Source: Paenibacillus senegalensis JC66 (GTDB lineage: Bacteria; Bacillota; Bacilli; Paenibacillales; NBRC-103111). From it: DNA of 54,979 nucleotides. Shown piece by piece: positions 1 to 7,900 of the stretch; the stretch's first letter is position 1; each line of letters begins with the position of its first letter. A program made the translations under genes and the position numbers. The notes under the pieces are model-generated. The model saw only the letters and a program-made list of their open reading frames with translations, was not told where the DNA came from and searched no databases. Where the stretch lies: positions 226,726 through 281,704 of the forward strand of contig NZ_HE610957.1 in assembly GCF_000285515.1 (NCBI RefSeq), given 5' to 3'.

Positions 1-157
1 ATGCACCTTTTATGACCTTCTGCGGCCTTCTATGTACGTATTGCAGGTGTCCAGTAACTATTACCGCGCCTACCTATCATCTGAAACGAAAACGATTCCG
101 GAATCATCATCTTAGCAATAACGACTCCGAAATCGCCGAACAATGGACCATGCTAAG

Positions 158-1204
158 CTATACTTTGACATGCAGCGATTTATGGCAAATGGCTTCGGTT
201 AGCAAATAAGAGACGACCGCCTCTGCCCCGCAATTCAAATTGGGGCCTTCTGCATGCAGCCCGTCATGACAGCTGCCGTCCCGCTCGTTAATCATCGGCG
301 TGCCGAGGTCGTTGCTGCCGTAGAACCAGTCACGGCATTTCAGAACAATCGCTTCATAACTAGGCTTTCCCGTCACTTCATATGCCTTGGCCGCAGCTAG
401 CGCCAGCTTCATCACGTCGATCGGCTGCTGATCCCACAACGCCCGATAACCCGGACGACACCAGCCATCGCTTCCCACTGGCCGGATCTGTCCGGCTTCG
501 TTTTGCGACAACCCGATCAGGAAGTCGATCGTGTCTAATGCGGTGTCGAGAAATTCCGGGCGCTTCAGAATGTCATAAGCCCATAGCATGCCCCACGGAA
601 GCAGAGCATTGCTGTAGGTGATTGCGGGCTCAAACCAAGACCAGCCCGGAGCGGAATGCTGGCGATAGAGACCGGTAAGCTGCTCGGCCAATATCGTGAT
701 GCGTGGGGTCAGGTCGGTATCGTATCCCGAATGCTGTAGGACAGCAAACGCAGCCAGGGCATAAGCCCAGCCGCGCGGATAACGCATCGACTCAACCTGC
801 GGCAGCGCTTTGCGGAAGATCAATTCAGCTGCAAAAGCGAAATGGGGTGCGGGCGTTGCTGTCATCGCCTTGGCACAAGCCCATAAGCAGCGGCCTAAAC
901 AATCGTCGGAGGGCTTTTCCGGCTCCTTGCTGCGATCATAAGCGAAATTGTTGTGAAAATGCCCGTTCTCCTTTTGCGCCCATAGGAGAAAAGCCGTATA
1001 CGTATCAGCTAACGTCGCGAGCCGTTTTTGATCGTCAGAGCTGCAGCTGCCTGACCATTCCAGGCAAACCCATAGCGCTCTCGCCTGGTCATCCGTACTG
1101 TACCCTTCGTTGCGCCGGGGCACAGAGCCCAATCCATGCTCCAGAACCCCCGTTTCATCAGTCATTTTGGCCAGATGATCAAACCGAACGGATCGCCGTT
1201 CCAT
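158..1204 (-). CDS. Alpha/alpha-barrel glycosidase-like protein of a glycosyltransferase operon
   Basis: 348 residues. The sequence is mostly helical with repeated aromatic and acidic motifs (ALWVCLEW, RYPRGWAYAL, GWSWFEPAITYSNALLPWG, DGLHAEGPN), which resembles (alpha/alpha)6-toroid glycosidase or epimerase folds. I cannot assign a CAZy family. I start it at the ATG at 1204, which has AGAGGTGG about 7 nt upstream and begins MERRSVRFDHLAKM. A longer in-frame extension lacks a ribosome site. It overlaps the preceding glycosyltransferase by 26 nt and is the last gene of the operon, so it probably acts on the same glycan or glycoside as the two genes before it. No signal peptide is visible, so it should be cytoplasmic. 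The function is inferred from fold impression and context only. Confidence 0.72.
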   Translation of the reverse strand: MERRSVRFDHLAKMTDETGVLEHGLGSVPRRNEGYSTDDQARALWVCLEWSGSCSSDDQKRLATLADTYTAFLLWAQKENGHFHNNFAYDRSKEPEKPSDDCLGRCLWACAKAMTATPAPHFAFAAELIFRKALPQVESMRYPRGWAYALAAFAVLQHSGYDTDLTPRITILAEQLTGLYRQHSAPGWSWFEPAITYSNALLPWGMLWAYDILKRPEFLDTALDTIDFLIGLSQNEAGQIRPVGSDGWCRPGYRALWDQQPIDVMKLALAAAKAYEVTGKPSYEAIVLKCRDWFYGSNDLGTPMINERDGSCHDGLHAEGPNLNCGAEAVVSYLLTEAICHKSLHVKV

Positions 1205-2339
1205 ATTTCCCCACCTCTGCAAACAGAAGGTTGTACTCTTGACCAACGTTCGCCCAGCGCATGGTCTGCCCCAGCCGCTTCATCTTCCGGACAACGTCCT
1301 GCAGCATCACATCGTTAGTCAGCAGCGACACGATCCGCTCCCGCCATAATGCTTCTTCGTCCGCCGGGATCAGCAGATCGGGCTCTGCGGCAAGCAAATC
1401 CTGCGCATAGCAGTACGGAGTGGACAGCACCGGCCGCCCCAAGCCGACCGCATAAGCCAGCGTACCACTTGTGATCTGCTCCAGCCCAGGGTAAGGAGTC
1501 ACGTAGACATCACATGCAGTAATATGGCGGACCAGGTCGTTCTCCTCTATGTAACGGTCTACCATAACCACATTTTGTCCGATGCCGCTGTCCGCCATCA
1601 TCGCTTTCAATTCTTCGCGGTATTTCTCCCCTTCCCATTTCTTGACCTCCGGGTGAGTTTGACCGACGATGGCATATAGAACATTGGGTACTTCTTCAAC
1701 GATTTCTGGCAGCATTTTCAGAATGAATTCGATCCCTTTTCCGCGGCTCAGGAGCCCGAACGTCATCAGCACCTTGCGGCCGGACCAGCCCAGCTGCTCC
1801 CGGAACGCCTGCCGCCGATCGATCTCGGGCTCAGGCGTACCGTGCGGTATAAAGACGATTTTGTCCTCCGCAATGCCGAATGAACGGTTCAAGAAGGAGA
1901 TCGCTTTGCGATTCATCACGACAATCCGGGCGCTCCGCTCAGCGATTTCCTGCTGGATGCTCGCATAAGGTTCGCGAGGATGCTCAAAAACGGTATGAAA
2001 GGTGGTCACCAGCGGCTTCCTCAGTGAGCGGATCAAATGCAAGATGTGGCTGCCGGCTTCCCCGCCAAAAATACCGAACTCGTGCTGCAGGGACACAACC
2101 TCGATATCCGAGTGGTTAATTCTGTATGCCATCTTCACATAATCGTTTTCGCAATCGCGCCGCAGCAGCCATAACAGCGGATCTTTAAATTCGTCCGTTT
2201 CTCCATCATGGAGCACGATGACAGGATCCTTCGCCCTCCATTCCTTGGCCGCATGGACCGCTTGCCGCAGATGGCAGGTAAATGTAGCCAGACCACATTT
2301 CTTTGGAACATATGTGCTAATATAGGCCGCCCGGGTCAT
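1179..2339 (-). CDS. GT4-type glycosyltransferase
   Basis: 386 residues with the two-Rossmann-domain (GT-B) pattern of retaining family 4 transferases. The N-terminal half has a glycine-containing acceptor-side loop (YVPKKCGLATFT) and LQHEFGIFGGEAG. The C-terminal donor-side half has VLMTFGLLSRGKGIEF and the acidic region DVYVTPYPGLEQITSGTLAYAVGLGRP, where families of this type carry an E-x7-E-like motif. The start is the ATG at 2339. Its ATGA overlaps the stop codon of the nucleotidyltransferase by 4 nt, so the two are translationally coupled; the open frame extends further but reads antisense-like sequence. Cytoplasmic. It probably uses the NDP-sugar made by the upstream enzyme. The acceptor is unknown. 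Confidence 0.88.
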   Translation of the reverse strand: MTRAAYISTYVPKKCGLATFTCHLRQAVHAAKEWRAKDPVIVLHDGETDEFKDPLLWLLRRDCENDYVKMAYRINHSDIEVVSLQHEFGIFGGEAGSHILHLIRSLRKPLVTTFHTVFEHPREPYASIQQEIAERSARIVVMNRKAISFLNRSFGIAEDKIVFIPHGTPEPEIDRRQAFREQLGWSGRKVLMTFGLLSRGKGIEFILKMLPEIVEEVPNVLYAIVGQTHPEVKKWEGEKYREELKAMMADSGIGQNVVMVDRYIEENDLVRHITACDVYVTPYPGLEQITSGTLAYAVGLGRPVLSTPYCYAQDLLAAEPDLLIPADEEALWRERIVSLLTNDVMLQDVVRKMKRLGQTMRWANVGQEYNLLFAEVGKYGTAIRSV

Positions 2340-3376
2340 GCCTGCATCACCTCCAGCCTGTTCATCACGGCCTCGTGCAAAATATGTCTTGAACCGATCT
2401 CCAGACCGTATCCGAATATACAGTTGTTTAGGTTTGCTCCATCGTTTACTTGGCAGCCGTCCCACAAGATCGTTTCTGACAGCCGGGCGTTCGGACCTAT
2501 TGAACACTTGCTGCCGACCACCGCATAAGGACCAATAACCGAGCGAGCGCCTATGCGCACATTCTCTCCGATCAACACCGGAGGAACGAGAAACGCGCTG
2601 GCTGCAATATCGCAGCCCTTGCCAATCCAGATGCCATCGCCCCGGGATTGGCCGGGAATGGGAATCCGGCTGGTACCGGTCATGAGATCCCAATGGATTT
2701 TGCGATATCTTTCCTTTGTTCCCATATCCGCCCAATAGCCCCGAATGGTCGTTCCATATACCCCGATGTTATCACCGATAAGGAGCGGGAACGTTTCACG
2801 TTCAATGGAGACTTCCCGATCAGACGGAATTGCTGCGAGCACGCTCTTTTCCATAATGTAAATCCCTGCATTGATCCGTCTCGAAGGGGCTTCGTCCAAG
2901 CGGGGCTTCTCCACAAAACACAAGATACGCCCCGTATCGTCCTGTTCGACGACTCCGTATGCGCTCGGATCCTCCACCTCCGTCAGGCCAATTGTCACTT
3001 TTCCTTCGTGAGATCGGTGGAAGTCGAGCAGCGGTATCAGTTCTATATCATGGACGATATCCGCATTCAGGACAATAAATTGCTCATCGAGCAAAGACTC
3101 GGCGTTTTTAATCGCCCCGGCTGTTCCCAGCAGCTTTTCTTCTAAAGCGTACTGGATGGATACACCCAGCCGTCGGCCGTCGCCGAAATAATTTTTTATT
3201 TTTTCGGGATAATGCTTAAGGGCGATAACGAAACGTTGAACGCCTTGTTCCTTCAGATGAAGAATGAGATGCTCGAGCCACGGTCGATTAACAATAGGCG
3301 CCATCGGCTTTGGCATGTTCTCCGTCATAGGTCTCAGTCGGGTTCCCAGTCCACCGGCAAGTAACAGTACATTCAT
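2336..3376 (-). CDS. Sugar-1-phosphate nucleotidyltransferase (NDP-sugar pyrophosphorylase family)
   Basis: 346 residues. The N-terminal nucleotidyltransferase domain opens with MNVLLLAGGLGTRLRPMT and KPMAPIVNRPW, the nucleotide-binding signature of the RmlA/ManC/GlmU group. A metal-binding region, IVLNADIVHD, and FVEKP follow. The C-terminal 100 residues have the hexad-repeat character of a left-handed beta-helix (VLIGENVRIG, SVIGPYAVVG, CSIGPNARL). It should make an NDP-hexose, with mannose or glucose most likely, but specificity cannot be read. The ATG at 3376 has GGAGGAG 8 nt upstream, so the longer open frame is not used. It is the first gene of the operon with the CIRCE element upstream. 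Confidence 0.88.
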   Translation of the reverse strand: MNVLLLAGGLGTRLRPMTENMPKPMAPIVNRPWLEHLILHLKEQGVQRFVIALKHYPEKIKNYFGDGRRLGVSIQYALEEKLLGTAGAIKNAESLLDEQFIVLNADIVHDIELIPLLDFHRSHEGKVTIGLTEVEDPSAYGVVEQDDTGRILCFVEKPRLDEAPSRRINAGIYIMEKSVLAAIPSDREVSIERETFPLLIGDNIGVYGTTIRGYWADMGTKERYRKIHWDLMTGTSRIPIPGQSRGDGIWIGKGCDIAASAFLVPPVLIGENVRIGARSVIGPYAVVGSKCSIGPNARLSETILWDGCQVNDGANLNNCIFGYGLEIGSRHILHEAVMNRLEVMQA

Positions 3377-3484
3377 CTTCGAAATCTCCTCCTGTCCCCA
3401 AAAAAATTTGATAAACTCAATATACGCCAGTCTTCGGACACTGACGTTAACCGTCCAATTTTTTCCTCCTTCCACACTATTTTG

Positions 3485-3511
3485 TTAGCACTCTTATTAG
3501 TCGAGTGCTAT
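3485..3511 (-). promoter_or_regulatory. CIRCE element (HrcA operator)
   Basis: TTAGCACTC, nine bases, then GAGTGCTAT. This matches the CIRCE consensus TTAGCACTC-N9-GAGTGCTAA at 17 of 18 arm positions with the canonical 9-bp spacer. It lies about 110 bp upstream of the nucleotidyltransferase start and directly downstream of the predicted minus-strand promoter, the usual placement for HrcA repression. Confidence 0.85.
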
Positions 3512-3811
3512 CAATACAGTATTTTATGGAAGACAGCTTTAGTTCTTCAAGCTGCCCAATAGTTAAAATCTGTCTTTATCTTTTAAATCAGACCAGTCTA
3601 TCTTATTTTTTCTTTAAAAATCTCATTATTTCTCCGTATTTGTTTAAGGATCGAGTTGTTTATTTTTGTTTATCTCGCTTCTTATCGCCTTTTGGAAGAA
3701 TAGAAAACGATTCATCTATGTCCATTATGAAATTCCATACTTTCCTAGTATAATACGCCCTCACTTCTAGCAGTACTCTATCATAAGTTATACCGTAAGG
3801 AGGTGACGGCA
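3512..3811. other. T-rich intergenic region with divergent promoters
   Basis: This AT-rich stretch separates the minus-strand glycosyltransferase operon from the plus-strand small peptide gene. Apart from the minus-strand promoter, it contains a plus-strand TATAAT at 3749-3754 about 58 bp upstream of the small ORF. No coding signal is convincing. Confidence 0.5.
3521..3550 (-). promoter_or_regulatory. Predicted SigA promoter of the glycosyltransferase operon
   Basis: On the minus strand TTGAAG (3550-3545) is followed after 18 bp by TAAAAT (3526-3521). Transcription would begin about 3514, so the CIRCE would sit at the 5' end of the transcript. Confidence 0.55.
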
Positions 3812-3901
3812 ATGTGTACAAGAAGAAGAAGAAAAGTTAAAGTCGTTGTTCTCAGACCCGGCCATAAAGTAGTTGTAATATGCAAACACAGACGCAGATG
3901 A
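3812..3901 (+). CDS. Small basic peptide, 29 residues, unknown function
   Basis: The ORF reads MCTRRRRKVKVVV near the start and ends CKHRRR. It has about eleven Arg/Lys residues, two Cys and a central run of Val separated by RPGHK. The ribosome site AAGGAGGTGA lies 5 nt before the ATG, a TATAAT lies upstream at 3749, and a 15-bp hairpin terminator begins 35 nt after the stop, so it looks like an independent transcription unit. The charge pattern suggests RNA, ribosome or membrane-surface binding, or an RNA leader with a short ORF. I do not recognise the family. Confidence 0.6.
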   Translation: MCTRRRRKVKVVVLRPGHKVVVICKHRRR

Positions 3902-3935
3902 CCTCCGGCATAAAATTGTTTTATTAATAATTTAC

Positions 3936-3971
3936 AGCAAAACCCCATAGTTCGTACTATGGGGTTTTGCT
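3936..3971 (+). terminator. Rho-independent-like hairpin after the small peptide gene
   Basis: A perfect 15-bp inverted repeat, AGCAAAACCCCATAG / CTATGGGGTTTTGCT, has a 6-nt loop. The 3' arm carries GGGGTTTT rather than a long trailing T run. It separates the peptide gene from the phosphatase gene. Confidence 0.75.
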
Positions 3972-3998
3972 ATTCTAGAGGAAAAGGAGATGAGAAAA

Positions 3999-4604
3999 AT
4001 GACGATGACCTTCTACTTAGTCAGGCATGCGCTAAAGGAAAAAGCTATTGGCGATGTCCCGATTACAGCAAATGGCAGGATACAAGCTGAATTAACGGCC
4101 CGACGCTTGGCTCAAATGCCCATAACGGCAGTAGTTGCCAGTCCATTACGCCGAGCGAGGGAAACAGCGGAAGCTATTTCTTTAACAACAAATGCATCAT
4201 TGCGAGTAGATCGGCGCTTGAGGGAGCGGGCAAACTGGGGAGATCTGCCCGGACAAACATTTGAGGAATTTGTCGCTATGTGGAACCGCTGCACGCAGGA
4301 ACCAGACTACATACCGCCAGTAGGAGACTCTGCCAAACAGGCAGCTGAGCGTCTAGCTTCGTTGCTGCAGGATCTATCAAAAGAGTATCCGGAGGATAGC
4401 AGCCTTGTCGTGGTTACTCACGGCGGATTAATAACCGATTTTTTGGTGCAGGCCTTTACTGACCAAGAGCTGAATGTGTGGCATCCCCATTTTAGATCGC
4501 AGCAAAGTGAATTGGTTGCGGAATGCTCGATAACGAAGCTCACTTACAAGGGAGGCACCTTTCAATTAATCGATTTTGCTTCAACCTCACATTTAACTAC
4601 CTAA
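3999..4604 (+). CDS. Histidine phosphatase family protein (phosphoglycerate mutase-like)
   Basis: 201 residues. The catalytic FYLVRHA motif is at residues 5-11, with the phospho-accepting His following the Arg. ASPLRRARETAEAI comes next, and the second catalytic His is in VVVTHGGLITDF. It should hydrolyse or transfer a phosphate on a small metabolite; the substrate is not predictable. An upstream ATG at 3990 touches the AAGGAG sequence directly, whereas the ATG at 3999 is 9 nt downstream of it, so I prefer 3999. No signal peptide. It is the only gene between the small peptide unit and the long noncoding region before the lyase. Confidence 0.88.
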   Translation: MTMTFYLVRHALKEKAIGDVPITANGRIQAELTARRLAQMPITAVVASPLRRARETAEAISLTTNASLRVDRRLRERANWGDLPGQTFEEFVAMWNRCTQEPDYIPPVGDSAKQAAERLASLLQDLSKEYPEDSSLVVVTHGGLITDFLVQAFTDQELNVWHPHFRSQQSELVAECSITKLTYKGGTFQLIDFASTSHLTT

Positions 4605-4649
4605 ATAGTTTATGATATTAATAACTTTCGCCTTTTAAATCCCTTTCCT

Positions 4650-4805
4650 CTATCCGTGCTGGCATAGTTAGATATGGGTCTCTGTTCACTTACCGTCTAT
4701 CATTCGGCAGCTTGAATGATTCCGATCCTCTTTTCTGCAGCTCTTATTAGCTCCTGTGTCAAATTAATCGGATGAGTGACTCTGGCACGGATAGCTATTT
4801 TTTTT
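4650..4805 (+). ncRNA. Candidate structured RNA of unknown class
   Basis: A 10-bp perfect closing helix (CTATCCGTGC at 4650 with GCACGGATAG at 4785) encloses about 125 nt and is followed by eight T residues. Inside are a hairpin TCATTC/GAATGA and a second helix TCCGAT/ATCGGA. The nested arrangement and trailing T run suggest a transcribed structured RNA or an elaborate terminator after the phosphatase gene. I could not match it to a riboswitch, T-box or 6S/SRP consensus. Confidence 0.3.
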
Positions 4806-4940
4806 CACCACCTCCTGTTGAACAACCTTTCCCCGTTATCTAATATTAAGCTTTCCTATCACTTCTTAATTCCTTCAGGTATATCACCTTTTTTATACAA
4901 TTTTTTACTGGTGGCCTTTAACAATCTTTGATTATAGTTA

Positions 4941-4954
4941 AGCAAGCGCTCTCA
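4941..4954 (+). promoter_or_regulatory. cre-like site (CcpA) upstream of the PL8 lyase
   Basis: AGCAAGCGCTCTCA matches the degenerate Bacillus cre consensus TGNAANCGNWNNCA except for the first base. It lies 33 bp before the lyase start, a position that would block transcription initiation or elongation when preferred sugars are present. Confidence 0.5.
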
Positions 4955-4986
4955 CCGGTGTGGGCTAAATCTATTTAGGGAAAGGT

Positions 4987-7900
4987 GTGTTGCACTTGTA
5001 TAAGCATGGGAAGAAAAAAAAGCTGCTTCCTATTGGGATCATTCTGCTCTGCTTGCTTCTTGCTCTCCCGATTGTGACACCTGCTGCATTGGCCAACGAA
5101 TCGGCAGATGCATACGATGTGCTGCGTCAGAAATGGTTTGATGTGCTGGTTGGTGGAAGCGATTTCAACCCGAATGATCCAGACTTTGCCGCTAAAATTG
5201 AAGCGTTGGCGGATTCCGTGCAGAACGGAGAGACGGGCTTCTGGGACCGGCTGCAAACGGGAGCCGACCGTGCAGATTGTAATTGTCTTTTTACGGACCT
5301 GCTCGGTACCGAAGCCTCTGGTCACATCGTTGTTGCCTATGACCGGCTGAAAACAATGGCTTTGGCCTATATCACTCCCGGCAGCAGACTAGAAGGAAAT
5401 GCGATGCTAAAGGAAGCGGTTGTCGACGCACTCGATTGGATGTACGAAAATCGCTATAACGAAAATACGGTTCGTTACGGCAACTGGTATCATTGGGAGA
5501 TGTCAGGCCCTCAGAACCTGCTGGATACCGTTATTTTGATGTATCCCGAGCTGACCTCTGAACAAATCGAGAACTATATGAAAGGTGTGGATCATTTTTC
5601 ACCCGATCCTAACTTGATTAATAATACCGTAGCTACAGGTGCCAATCGGGTAGAAAAGGTATGGACCCTTCTTCTGCGTTCCGTTTTGCTAAAAGACGGC
5701 GACATGCTGGAGCTTGCCAAACATGCACTGAGTGACAACACAGGCACTCCAACCTCTACTAACGGGGAGAACAACGTTTTCGCTTACACCCTTGTACCGG
5801 AAACAGACGGCATGCATCCGGACGGTTCTTTTCTTCAGCATGGCCCGCACCCCTATATTGGAAATTACGGTACCACGTTCCTGCAGCTGCTGGCTGGCGC
5901 AGTCTATTTGCTCAACGATTCTCCTTGGGAGATTACCGATCCAGAACTGCCGAATCTGTATCAGTGGATTCATGATTCATTCGAGCCAACCATGTATAAC
6001 GGTGCTCAAATGGATATGATACGGGGAAGGCTAATCTCCAATGAAAGCGTGCAAACCCATGTAGCCGGCCATCGTGTCATTCAGGGTGTCATTATGCTGT
6101 CTACCTTCGCTCCTCCTGAGCATGCATCCGCTTATCAGTCCATGGTTAAAACCTGGGTGACGGAAGATACGTACCGCAATTTTTTGACAACAGCGCCGAT
6201 CTGGTTCGCCCAGCAGGCAAAAATGATTGTCGAAGACTCTTCGATCCCCGCCCGTGGAGATTTGGTGATGAACAAAATCTTCCCGCTTTCCGACCGGGTG
6301 GTGCATCATAGGGAGGGCTTCAGCTTCGGTCTGAGCATGTCCTCCAGCCGAATTTACCGTTATGAGTCGATTAATGGCAACAATCTTCACGGCTGGCGCA
6401 CGGGAGACGGTGTGACCTATCTGTATAACGGAGATCTTGGTCATTATGATGACCATTATTGGCCTACCGTAGATATGTATCGGCTTCCTGGCATTACAAC
6501 GGATAAGCAAACGTTAGGCAATGCCGCAGGACAAAGCACGAAGACACCCCATTCCTGGGTGGGAGGCGCTTCGGACGGAGAATTCGCTGCGATCGGCATG
6601 CAGTTCACTCCCTTTAACAGCAGTTTGACCGGTAAAAAGTCTTGGTTTCTGTTCGATGATGAGATTGTAGCCCTGGGCGCGGAAATCACATCAACTGATT
6701 CTCGTGAAGTAGAAACGATCATTGACAACCGCAAGCTGAATGAAGATGGGGATAATCAGGTACACGTAGATGGAGAGCTGCAATCCGCCTCCTTAACGGA
6801 GGGCACACAGCTGTATCCCGGCGCAAAATGGCTGCATCTGGAAGGCAGCATGGAGCGTTCCGATATTGGCTACTTCTTCCCTGAAGGCGAGGAAATTCAT
6901 GGCCTGCGGGAAGCACGGACTGGTTCCTGGGGTGATATTCAAGGAGGTACGCCAAGTGACCCGATTACCAGAAACTATTACAGCTTATCTATCGACCATG
7001 GTACGAATCCGCTAAATGAAAGCTATCAGTACGCGATCTTACCAAATAAATCAATATCTCAAACAGCAGATTATGCCGATCAACCGGACTTCATCGTGCT
7101 GGAAAACTCCGGTGATGTACAGGCGGTCAAGGAGACAAAGCTGAACATGATCGGAGCGAACTTTTGGACAAATGCTCCAACTACAGTTGCTGCAGACGGA
7201 TCAAGCTGGATTACCAGCAGCGGCAAGGCATCAGTGCTGACTAAGGAGTCAGAGGAACGGTTGGAGGTTACCGTTTCTGACCCCACCCAGCTTAACAAGG
7301 GAACGATAGATCTGGAAATTCACCGTGAGGCGACGGGAATCCGGCAGCTTGATCCTGCCATTACGGTTGTCCGGCTCTCTCCCACCATACAGCTATCTGT
7401 AGATGTAAACGATGCCAGGGGAGCTTCCTTCGGAGCAGTCTTTACTCTCGGCAACCCGCACGACACAGAGCCTCCAACCCCTCCTGCTCAAGTAACCGCC
7501 AGTATTGAGGGCTATAATTCAGTAAGACTGGATTGGGAGGCATCCACGGATAACACCGGAATTGCCGGCTACCGGATTTACCGCAATGGCGCCGAATGGG
7601 CCAGCGTGATCACTCCCGGTTATGTGGATGAGCATGTGGAGCCCGGCAGCTATGAATACCAGGTTGTCGCCTATGATCCCGCAGGCAATCTATCATCCTA
7701 CAGTGATGCTGTGCAGGTAACGATTGAGGCCGACACTACACCTCCCTCGGTGCCCGCAGGCCTAACCGCGCAAGCCGTATCGGCCAGCCGAATTGATCTT
7801 GCTTGGGAAGCATCGGTTGATGATATATCTGGCGTGGCAGGCTATAACGTTTATCGAAATGAAGAGAAGATAGCAACTGTGAACGCACTCAGCTATTCCG

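Larger units (their letters stand above)
4605..4986. other. Intergenic region upstream of the PL8 lyase
   Basis: 382 bp. It holds the structured element at 4650-4805 and the cre-like site at 4941-4954. No ORF with a ribosome site is seen on either strand. The promoter of the lyase must lie in the AT-rich part at about 4860-4940, but no clear -35/-10 pair stands out. Confidence 0.5.

Noticed and set aside
382-1242. Plus-strand open frames opposite the first operon
   Set aside because: They are antisense shadows of high-GC codons of the minus-strand genes, without ribosome sites or domain-like sequence.
2340-2735. N-terminal extension of the GT4 glycosyltransferase
   Set aside because: The extra 132 codons overlap the nucleotidyltransferase out of frame, and the ATGA-coupled start at 2339 gives the normal family N-terminus.
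4650-4805. Purine-type riboswitch, because GATATGG is followed by a CTCTGTT...ACC stretch
   Set aside because: The conserved J1/2, J2/3 and loop sequences of purine aptamers do not line up with the helices seen here.
4780-4830. T-box or minus-strand leader peptide preceded by AGGAGGTG
   Set aside because: No T-box GGGTGGnACCGCG sequence, and the 14-codon minus-strand frame has its start almost touching the ribosome site.
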